DNA of 64,000 nt from Elysia crispata (taxonomy: Eukaryota > Mollusca > Gastropoda > Plakobranchidae): positions 255,001 to 319,000 of the forward strand of contig JAWDGP010003890.1 of the NCBI GenBank assembly GCA_033675545.1, read 5' to 3'. Position 1 is the first letter of the stretch; every line of letters starts with the position of its first letter. Below, piece after piece: positions 51,501-63,500 of the stretch. The notes under the pieces were generated by a model that saw only the letters and a program-made list of their open reading frames with translations, made no database searches and was not told the origin of the DNA. The position numbers were made by a program, and so were the translations under genes.

Positions 51501-54500
51501 GCCCTTTCATTGCTTTGGCAATGGCAATGGTCATAAAAGTCTGGCTTTTAAGTCTTCTGAATACTTTTATTAATATTTTGCAAATTCAGAATCTATAAAC
51601 TCTATCTAAAAGGTGTCAATAGAGAAATGTTGATCAATCATAAGTCAAGAGCTTTCAATATCAACCTTTCCCTCACCATGTCTATCTGCAAGAGTTATGT
51701 AACTGATCCCTATGATAACATAGCAAATTATTCCCTGTATACCAGCCGACTCTGAGCATTTTAGTAAAAACTATGTACTTTTCTAATATTTTTTTTAGAT
51801 GCTAGACATTGCAGTTTTAATAAAGATATGTAGAACAATTTCCTTTGCTTTTTTCTCTCTATAGACAGATAACCAAAAAAATAATGCATCATTCATTTGT
51901 CTGTGCAGGTGAAGATCATATGGAACAAGCATCTTTATTATGCCTACGTCTGCTTGAAGAAGCTGGAGATCGCCAGGCCAGCCTGGAGCAGCGAATCAGG
52001 GAGACTGCTTCTCCACTCATGGTCTCCTGTCTGGAGAGACTGCTGCTGGCCATTAACCCTCGCACTCGCAAAGCAGACTATTTAACTAACATAACCAAGT
52101 AGGTGCAAAAATGCTTATTTGAAAGGGAGATTCAGGAGAGGTTCTGTAAGGCTGTTTAATTTTTTAAATTTTGTTTTATGCTTTTATAAATTTGAACTGA
52201 ATTTAGCATGATTAAATAAGAGGAAAGACATAAGGGCCATGTCACAAGAAATATCAGCCAATGAAATTAAAGAATTTACTAAGTTCTCATACCAATGTAA
52301 AATAATATGTTACATTGGTATGAGAACTTTATAAATTCTTATCCTAAACCTACTCACTGAACAGGATCAGCCTGTGGCTTGTAGCTTCATGTAACCTAGT
52401 TAGCCCTAGGAGGGTAAAAGAGAGCGAATTATAAATCCAGCTATTGCTTAAACTGGATAAAAATTACTTTTTTGTTGATGGTAAGCAATTATAAAATTAA
52501 CAAATATTGGATGGAGAATTACATAATATGTATGTCTACTAAATTTGTCATTTATTTATACAAGAAAACTGTCACTGTTTTGTACTGTTTACAATGTACC
52601 AAAATCTGTATGATTAAGCTGGCTTGCAATCAGCCTTTATCTTGGTTAGTTTCCCTACCTTTGATACTATCAATCTCAGTAATTGTCTGGCTTTGCACAA
52701 ATTCTGACATTTTAAAAGTCACAGAATACACTATGAAAGTTTGTACAGAACTTTCTTAATCTAATCCATCTATTTTAAAGATTAAACTGAATTCCTACTT
52801 GCTAACATTCACAATAGATGATATGAAAGATTTTTTTTCATTTCTACAATCAGTGCTTCTACTGTTTGCAAACGCATGTATAGTTTTTAGTCTAGAGACA
52901 ACAGAAATGTGGCTCCTATGGAGAATGCCAAGAATCTCATCCATTGCAAAGAAATCAAATAAACAGTGTTACGAGAAGCTGACCCAAGATCACTCATAAA
53001 TTAATGAATACATAAATGCCAAGCAACCATTTTTGACCATTTGATGAGAAGAGAGAAGCTTGAACATGTCCAACAAAAATGATGGAAGGAAAAGGCAGCA
53101 GGGGAAAACAGTGAGAAAAGATGTTGGATGAACTGACAAAGTGGCTAAGTGTAAGACTAATGACAGATGCACTAAAAGTAACCAGCTTCATGGAATCTCA
53201 TGATTGCCTTTGCTAAAGACCAATGCACCTGATTGAAAAGTATTCTGTGCTTTTTTAGGAAAAGAATGAAAATGGAGCAGGAAAAAAAGAGGTGTAATAA
53301 TTTATCATTTGTGGACTAAACTAACATTTGTATTACTAATGTTCTCAATTTATATTGAATTTTTTATGAGCGCCAATTTTTGTTTGATAACATGGCTTAT
53401 CTCTTGTGATTTTTTTTCTTTCTACTCAGATTTGTTGTGTTTAATACATTCCTGCCCAAGCACACAGCAGCTGCGGTGAGAATCTTATGTCAAGTCTGTC
53501 AAGAGACAGCATCTCAGTCAGACATTGTTAACCTGTTCACTGCGGACAAAGTGAGTATATTTTTGTGCTTTAGATATTCATTTAGAGAGATTTTTTTTTT
53601 GCATCTTTTTGTTTGCAAATTGTCTGCAGTATGATGGTGCTAAGGATGCCCTCACACTTCATATGAAGGCTTTTACACTCTTTTGGGATGGATACGTTAT
53701 ATTTCTTTTTTTAAACTCATTTCCTTCATATAGCAAGGGATCAATTCCTTTTTTTTTTTTTTCTTAAAATACAACAAAATACATGAAGTTTAAATAGAGG
53801 AATATGAAATTTGTGAGGTGGCTTGGAATTTTCAGGCTCATGTCAGAAATTACTGTTTTGAGCTATTGGGCTTCAAACATAAAAAAATCAATTTTTCAAG
53901 GTTCCTACTTTTTAGCTTCTTATGAATTATCACCCATTGTTCTATCTTATCAAAGCGTGTCAAAGCCCAAAAGAAACTTTAAATATGCTTTATGGTGTTT
54001 TTGTGAAGATAACTGCAACCCTGAATGAAAACTTTTCCGAACTTTAAACATGTTTTTCTGTTTCTCACTCCTCACCCTTGTGTTGGGTTTTGGGTCATAT
54101 CTCAGCCAACTTTTAATATATTCTAAAGATTCCAACTGTTTTCTGCAGGGAATTGGTTGAGTTTTAAAAAAATGTGGAAATCACAATTTGTCCAAACTAT
54201 TCATTGAGTCTGAAAATTGCAGGCCACCTCACATTTGTCAAGATTTGTTTAGTCAAACAATAATAGGCCTAAGCTTATCTGGTGAAAGCAATTAATTATG
54301 CAATGACTCAGCTCTGAATATCAATATTGTAATTCCTATGTAATGGAGCTTGCCTTGTGCAAACATGAGTCTAAGACTATGACTTAAAGCATTCCATTAT
54401 TCTTAAATGAAACACTAAATGGCTATATTCATGAGAATTTTCTTAAATGGCTCAAGAGTTGCATGACAAAAAAGAATCCAATTAAAAAACTCAACCTTGT

Positions 54501-57500
54501 TGATTTTGAAAGATCAGAAAATTAATTTTACATCGTGTACAAGCCCCAAAAGGAACATATGGTATATTTTCAACAAATTCTGTACAATATATAAGACTAT
54601 TGCTACTCATAATTTTCTGTCGACAAATTTTCTATGCATTAGAAAAGAGATTCACCTCTGTTAGAGGATCTTACATGCAATGGTTTATTTCTACTTCTGC
54701 TATGTTATCAAGGACAACTTTCTTGTTTTCTGCCTTAATTTTTACCTTTTCTCATTGGTGCCTTTGGCTAATTTTACGAAATCAGAAGTTAAATAATGAG
54801 TTTAGCCTCTGGCACGTGCTAAGACAGTTTATGAGTGGGGGGCAGCTTTTCCTTACCCTTTGTTTCCCAAAGATCCTTGAATTATTGGCTCTGTGAATGA
54901 TTTATGGTCAGAGTGGCATGCCCAAATAAAGTGTTCATTGATTATTATTACGTATAATTAATTAGAAAGAAATTTTAATGCGGATGTAATATATGGTTGG
55001 GATGATCTTGTTGTTTTCATGGCTTTGGAAAAATAAGACTTAATTATGTTTACATTTATTGTTCTCTACCACCTCATAAGGCTTATTATAAGTGAGACAG
55101 AGGAGGGTGGGGATAGATGAAAATACTGTTGTAAATTTGATTTCGTTTATTTTATTACCAGCATGTGAGCTCTGAGCTTTTACAAGGGTTTGTTGAATGC
55201 TTGGATTCAAACAGTCCTGAGATTAAAGAGGAAAGAGCTTCTGTTCTCCTCATGGAAAATGGTATGTTTTTTAATTTGCTCCAGCTTGGTATTAATTTGT
55301 GAATTTAAATTGAGACTATTCTTCTTCATTCAATATTTGACACGGCTGTTAAAGAGCGGCATTTTAGTTTGCCTGCTGCACCCGTGAAGCAGCCTGTAAC
55401 CGGACCGGGTCATGGGGTCAACCACCCCGTAGGAACGAGGATTCCCCTTTCCTCACAATTTTAATTTTTAGATCTAATTTTCACACCGAAACAATTGAGC
55501 ATTTAAGCTATAGAAAGGGAGAACTACAAAAATCATATAAATTGTTACATCTATATTTAAGTGATACTAGGATATATTTTTCCCCCTTCTTTTCATTTAA
55601 TTGTTGGAGTTATTGAGCGTTTTAACAAGTACATGAATCTGGAATAATCATTAGGTGGTGACATTTTTTACGGGACATTTATAAAAAAGTGAAACAATTT
55701 TTGGGGTTGAAATTTTTACAGCATTTCATATATATGTTGAACTTAACACCCACCAAAGGGCATTAGCGAAGAGTTCTCTGTTTCCAAGCTATGCGGGTTT
55801 GAGTTATAATAGTCAACTTCTTACAGCGCTGGTACGGCGTTTTGATATAAAATAATAAATCTAAACAATGATAAAACATCGTAGTTCTAGCTGTAGAGGG
55901 TCAATATATATGAGAGAGACCTGATCTTAACTATTAACAAAGTTATAAACCCGCACTTAGAAGAAAATGAAACTTATGTAGGGTTGCACATTATCTTACT
56001 TTACTGGTAAGTCATACGTTTACTTTGCCTTATGTTCTTCAATCGACACGGCGTGTGCTAAGAGCTCTGTCTAGATGTAATATTTTCAAGCTTTTATAAC
56101 TTTCTTCAAACCTCTGACGCCTAAGTGCTTGGAGTTTAATTACGTCAGAATATTAAAAGCATATTGTAAAAATCTTTTTTTTTTTTCGTCAACGGAAATG
56201 ATTGTGAACACTAAAAGTTAGTAACGAGCAGTTGGTAAAATCCGTACAGAGAAATTTTGCTTGTTTTCTTGATTTGCTACTTAACGATCTATCACCACAA
56301 GGTCTGCAAACTTCATGAAGCTTTTGATTGTGTTCAGATTCTAAGTGCTGCTTCATATTTAACAGTTTCGGTTTGAGGCTACTAAGGTAGATCTATAATG
56401 CAGAGTGTTATTTTATGGGTAGTTCGTGCAGACCCGAGTGTGTGGAATTATTTTAAAAAATCATATAAAATCACTGAAAAACTCTTCGCACTTGAAACTT
56501 TCACAAGTTCTTTATATTAATCTTTTAAATATCAGGAAGCAATTTTTAAGCGATAAAATTGTTTCACTTTTTAAATACTCCTATTAAACTGAGGTGTTAC
56601 GAAAATTGTCACTTTTTTCAGTTCTTTTACTAGAAGTATGAAGATTCACCTGTACCATGTAAACACTTTATAATTGAGAGATAAAAAATATAGCGTTGTA
56701 CTCAGGACAATTTCAGCTTTAAAATGATTATATGTTTGATATACCTGGTGTTAATGAGGCTAGATTTATTGTGATGCAAAAAGAAGTAAAAAATCCCAAT
56801 ATTAGATTTGTTGGCAGTGCACCGTCACGCATGGGCACACACAGGTGACTGATCACTGATCCGCCCACTAACTGCGGGCGTCTGAGGTAAGGTATGGCCT
56901 GGAAGCAAACCAAGTTGCTGCTTTTTGGTCTCTTTTAACAGTTGTGTTGAGCACTAGTAAATATCTTGATAGCTTGGAGAGAAAAAAATTTGCTCCTTAA
57001 AATAATTTCTGTTCATTTCTGATTTAGTTGAATTTAATTTTTTTCATTTAATGCTTTGCTATATTTTCTGATTATTTAAAATACTGAAAAAAATGATGGC
57101 TGGCACTTTTACCAAACTTCCCAATAACAAGAGATCTTATCGTATCTTACCTTGGTTCTAAAAGCCATCTTAACATACATGGATAAAAGTGCTTTTTAAG
57201 CAGAAAGATTTGAACCATGAAACGGATAAGATGGAAACATGTTTGATGTGGATGGCTTGACCAATGAAATGCTCTTTAAAAAAGGATTTAAATGTGTCTC
57301 ATGTTTGGAATAATGAATCTTCAGTTTGCAAAATGAAATAAAAATGAACATTTTTCTTCCAAATATTTTTCCATAAAGCTGAGACTGGCTCAGAGAAGGA
57401 GTCACCAGTAGAAAATGTGATCTGTGAACATATCATTCAGCTACTGCTATTATCCCTGGACCAAGCTGCTCCCAACCTGGCACACTGGCTGCTTGGATTC

Positions 57501-60500
57501 CAACTACAGAAACCTGTGGTTCGCACCACCCTTCAGGACCCTGGTAATATGACATCAGTTGTGGTAGAATAACACATTAGTTTTATGACAGATCTGCTCA
57601 TCTTTAGAGATGCAGTGTAGCTTTATTTGAAGTGCTCTGAGACAATCTTTCAACCTCTTTTAAATTGTAAAAAGTAATATCTGGACAAGTTCTTAAATAC
57701 TCAGGACATTTTATCAGGTCCAGTGGGATTCAAAATTATCATCTTTGAATTGCTGCAGATGTCATTGAAAACTGTTATGTGGGTCCTTTGCAACAGTGAT
57801 TTCATTTCAGTTTACTGAATAAATCTTCAGACTTTTTTATTGAAAGAATTGAGTACCAAAAATCCTCTTGCTATTTGTATCCAGGTGTGATGGACTCCCC
57901 GAAGACTTGTCTACACTCTATCCTGTCTATGCTTGAACGAGGCTTGGGAACACGTGAAGGTCCTTCTAGCTTGAGGGATCGACCTCAACTTGCAGAGCTC
58001 GGCTACCGTCTTATATATTCATTGGCAGCCAACCGTGACACTTCAGCCCCTACCCTACGATACCTGAGAACAACACATGACTTCCTCTTCCGTCAATTGC
58101 AGCACCTTCCTTTGGAAAGTGCAAAATATAGTAGGTTTTTTTTCTTGTATATAATACTGAGGCCTGAAATTAATAGAAATAATTTTTCTGGAAATGATTC
58201 CCCATTTGTTTTGGTTAGAACCTACAAATCAAGTATATGATAATACAAATCTGTTGCAATTGCAGCAATGAGCACATGATGCTCAGTAATCAACAATGGA
58301 GTTTCAAGATAATTGCAAAAGGAATAGTATCTTCTCCTTACAGATGGTTGTTTACCCTCTAAGTTTTCCTGATTAATTCTTAATATCTCCTGAATTATTC
58401 ATTGAAGAGCACCACAAAGGGGCTTTCATTGCCAACCCACTTGAACTTGAAATATTAGTTTCTTCTTCTTTGCTAATGTTATTGAGTTGTTAGTCTTTGG
58501 ATTGAGAAGAATATAAAAAAATGATAGGCTGCAAAGTCCAAACAACATTTGGGTTTAATCATTGATATATTGAATTAAGTGGATACTAATCAGAGGCTAA
58601 GTAGATGGATCATTGTGAATGGTGGATCAAACTGGGAAATAAAATACCCAATTAATCAATAAATTCTGACACTGATTAGACACAAAGAATAGAATATGAC
58701 ATAGTGCAGTGCCCTGTTATTTAATGTCAAGTTTTGCCAAGGCAAGTTTAAAAAAAAACTTGAGCTCATAGCACCTTCAATGGTTTCTGATTCATTAAGC
58801 AGAAAGACATATTGCTGACTCAAACTAGTTACTATCCTTGTCAATGAAAGGGTAAAATGCACCTTTGACAAATCATCCTTCATTTCTGTTCTGTCTTGTT
58901 TTGAGTCTTAGATCATTTTGGATAACATCATTCTTTTCTGCATCTGTGGATGCGAATCACCTTGTCTTTTTTGCTCTGTGTGTACATGTTCAACATATTC
59001 CTTGTTAACTTAGATTTCTAATGGCTTGGTTATCACTCTATAGGCAGAGGTGTAAGGAAATGGTTTACAGTTGGATGATACAATACAGAGATATGGCACT
59101 TCTTTTCCCTTAACTTTATACACTGAACTTAAACATTGGTAGGACTTACACCAATACACTCTGATTACCTTTGAGCAGTTAAATAGTCTATTTGATTGTC
59201 TCAGCCATAATAACATTTTTATACTCTCTTGTAGGTAGGACAATTCAAGCTTCCACAGGTCCACAGTTAAGAGTTGGGAAATGCAATAGTACAAAAAAGA
59301 TCGGGGGGATTTTTGGATGAGAAAAGTAATAAAGATAAGAATTTAATGTGTTACAGCATGTCTAAATAATTAATTTCATTTAAAGAATTGATATTTTTTA
59401 TGTGCCACTTGAGAGCCCTTTTTTTATAATTCTATTTAATGAATAAACTATTTTGTGGTGGATCTGTAATGAAAACTATTTGTATTAAGCAGAATGCAAT
59501 TTTTTCCTTTTCATACACATTTGTAAAAATCAGTTATTACTAAATTGCTAGTGTATTTTTAATCAGAATAACTGCCAATCAGTTTTTTAGGGGAAGGGAG
59601 TCAAATTAAAAATTTTTTTTCTTCTATGCTCAATGATAATCTGTATAGCTGTATTTTTTTTCAATCCATTTCAGTGAGTGATGTGTCTGACCACCAGTCT
59701 TGGTTGCTGAAGACTGCAGCTATAGAACTTAGAACTACCTGTCTCAACAGACAACGGTCTCACACTCAGCGGCTTGTCAAACTTCTTCTTGGGGAGGATG
59801 ATCAAGATCTCTACAGTCAGTTTGTATAACTGTGTGATAGTGATGAGAGATAGAGATGTGTGGAAAATCATGATCATTACAGTGAGTTTATATAACTCTG
59901 TGAAAGTAATGAGGGATAGAGAGGTGGGGAAGATCATGATTGCCTATGCTGAAGAGCTCAGTGCCTGATTGAAACATTTAATTTGTGGTGCAATCTAAGA
60001 TTTCCAATGTGCACTTTTAATGAATTCCAGGGGGAATGGAAATGTTGCTTAAATTGTGAGAGTAGAGCTTTGGATGAATCAGATTTCCATCAAGAACATA
60101 AAAATTTTTTCAAGGAGTAAGGTGGGGGAAAACTACTAAAAGTTTACAAAAAGATATTTTGTTCTTTTGTTTTACCAGATGGTGGTCAACTGGCAGATGA
60201 TGGGGATATGACTGTAGCAGACAGAGATACAGCACTGTCTGTTACTCAATATAATGTGACAACCTCTACTGGTAAATAAATCCCATTTTTAAATAGAAAG
60301 ACAATTTCAAATACTAAAATATTAGATGATTACGATATGCTTTATTTATTCTTTGTTAAATTTTTCCTTTGTGTTTTCAAAATGTTTTATTTTCCACGCT
60401 TTCTTAATTTTTTTTTGGTTTGTACAAGATATGAGTCAGCTGCAGGTCGAGTGTTAGTTCTTTGTTTATGAGTTCTTCATTATTGATCAGTTGTTGAATT

Positions 60501-63500
60501 TTATGATGTTTTTTTCTTCTTTTTACTTTCTTTTAAATTTACCTCTTTCCTTGCACCCCAAATTTTCTCAGGCAAACAGATGCGCAACAGATTACTGGGT
60601 GTGCTTGACACAGTATCATTTGAGCAACAGTTTCCACCTGCAGTTTCCTTCACCTTCTTTGACCGTGACCAGGTAGAAGCTCTTGTACGCAGCTTAGAGC
60701 AAAGAACAAGAGAGGGTGTGGCTTACTGTGATGTGAGATTGCTACGTAAAGTTCTATTGACTGAGCTTGCCAATCAGCAGGGCCCTATGGTAGCTGGGCA
60801 GCGGCCACACATTACGGAGGTGAGGATATTCTATAAGACTGTTTTTTTTATTTATGTCTATGTTGTTTTATTTTCTTTTTGTTTGTTTCTGACCATGCAT
60901 CCTTCTAGGGTTTTATCCTTTGAGAGCTCTAATTGGTGTGTATAGTAGAGGAAAGCAGCTGCCTCTTTTCAGCCCCAGCATCAGTCAGATGCAATTTTGT
61001 TGTGAACTCTACATTCATAGAGACTTTAAACATTAGCATAGGGCAAGTTAAATGATACTGAATTTAACCATCAGACTGGTTTGTTTCATTTCTGATCCTG
61101 CACCCTGTCTAGGTGTTTAACCTTTTTGAGCCGCAAATGGTGCATGAAGCAGGAAAATGCAACTTTATTTTCATCCCCAGAGACTAAGAGCAATGTCCTC
61201 GTCACCTCTACAGTTACAGAGACTATTAAGGTCCAGCCAAGTCTTAGGAGAGCCAAATTGTCCTCCTTGTATGATATACAAACACCATACTATCATCCTT
61301 GTCTAACCTGATGCGGGTTGAATAGGGTTGTTTACATGAGATCAGACCCCACTGTAAATAGCCCAGGATTTGAACCTGGAGCCCCGTGCTGTCAGCCTGG
61401 CACTCTACTGACTGTTCTATCTGGCAAACCTTACTACCAGATAGCATAAGCTTGGTTGGAATTTTGGACCTACATATTGTCACCCAAAAGCTTGACTATC
61501 ACAGGGTTGTCTGATACCCTGTCCAGATATTAAAAGCTTGAAGTTTAAAGGCATATTTTTCACCTCAACAGATAAGTTTCTCTTAACAAGAGCCTGGTGA
61601 TTCCTATGCTATTACTGTACTGAAGAGATGTATTTATGTGACATTTTGAATGGTATGAAAAAGTCCCTTAGGGAAAAATTGTTTGATTGAAGCTACTTTC
61701 TCATGAAATCAAAATGGAGAAAAGATATTCATTCTTCTAGATAAGCACCATTTGCAGCAAACTGTCTTTTCAGAGATTTTTTAATTCACAAGAGCGATGA
61801 CCTATGCTAGGCTGGTGTTAAGGCAGATCATCTTTTGTCATTCCTTTGCTGGATAGCTCAAAAGGTGGAAGATTTAGCCTTATAGTTTAAGGGTTGAGGG
61901 TTCAATGCTGGTGTGGCGTATTCGTTTCCTAATATTCTGATGGACAGCAGAGGAATTTCTATTTGTGTTGAATTGCACTTTTTTTGTATAATGAATTGTA
62001 GAAATGGACTAATGCAATAATTCTATCTTCTCAGGAAATTCAACTGATTCTTGAAACAGTGGTGGAGCACAATGATTGCCGTGAGTTGCTTCAGAGGAAA
62101 CGTCGTGCACTGGATGGCTGGCGCCAAATTGTGGGCGTTTTACTCACATCTGTGCCCCAGGATCTCCTGGCTGGAGAGCGAAGACAGGCGCTGCTGTTTG
62201 ACCTTCTACATGAGCTGCTGATGAAAGTAAGAATAACACACAAAAAAAAGACAATAATAATATAAGTATAATTTATGAAGTCTTTACCTAGCTTGTACTC
62301 CATGAACCAAATTGTGAAGGCCCAACCATAATTTTTGCTCTTTTAATACTCAAGAAATCTTTACCACATGACAATGGATAACTGGATTTCTGTCTCATCG
62401 AGCAACCTCACTCTAAAAGACTTCCAGAAATTTTAATAATGAAGAATTACCCAGACTGAGGTCAAGAGCAGTTAAACCTAAAAAAAAAAAAAAAAGATTT
62501 GCAGTCCTCATCCACATTTCATCATTTTTTCAATCTTGATCAGGTGTCTAGTGAGGAAGTGAACTTGGAAGCCACAGGGGTTGTCTCTGATGTGCTCCTT
62601 ACCCTGATGGCAAACTTAAGACATTGTTTTCTGAGTCCAGCAGCTTCAGCTAGTACTGGGTCATCATCTTATGCTGGAGTTGACACTTCTACTGGACAGC
62701 CCTTCAGCGGTGGTAGCTCTCGTACTGTATTTGCATCATCCCTGCAGATTGTGCTGAAAGGACTTATAGACTATATCCTTAAAGCTGGTGAGATAATCAA
62801 TAAGATTATAGTCTTGAGCTTTTTGTTTATCAAAGATGCAACAAGAGACTTAGTTCATGTTCTATCATTCCAAGCAAGGTTGTGCGTCCCAAATCTTTTG
62901 CTTTCTTTTCTCAAAAGATTAGATCTTCTTTTGTATGTTATGAAATTTTATTGAAGCTTTTATTTTATGTATCTAATCTTTTCATCTTTTTGATGGTTGT
63001 GTCTTAATAAATCTTGAATATTTAAAACTTTAACAGGGCATAAGTAATTCTTTGTCAGCAAATTTTATGCACTATTTATATAATCTCTATCCAACAAATC
63101 ATTAGAGACCCTGCACTATTTCAGTTAAGTAAATAGAAGTTATCCTTCAAAGTTTTTTTCTTTTTAATTTTTAAATGAAAGAGAAATATATCAAAGTTTT
63201 CTCTGGCTAGCTGTTGTATTCCATCTTTATTCTGCCTTGATTGTATATGATATTGAACTATTCATTTTCTTTTCATAGGAGGTGTTATCCAGAAAGTGCG
63301 AGTGAATCTTTATGGTGCTTTACTGTACTGCCTACAAATTGCCAAGAAACCTGATTTGGATGAGGACTTACTCACAGGTGACCCTGTCCTTCACAAAATG
63401 ATCCCTTTTTCTTCTCTTGTCTATTCTTATATTTCATTATTCTAAACATAATATACCTATACCTCTCCTGCTACAAAATCTAATAAAGTTCTACAGACAA

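Noticed and set aside
61362..61435. Functional tRNA gene
   Set aside because: Box B is good, but the acceptor stem does not pair and box A is degenerate, so a SINE head is more likely.
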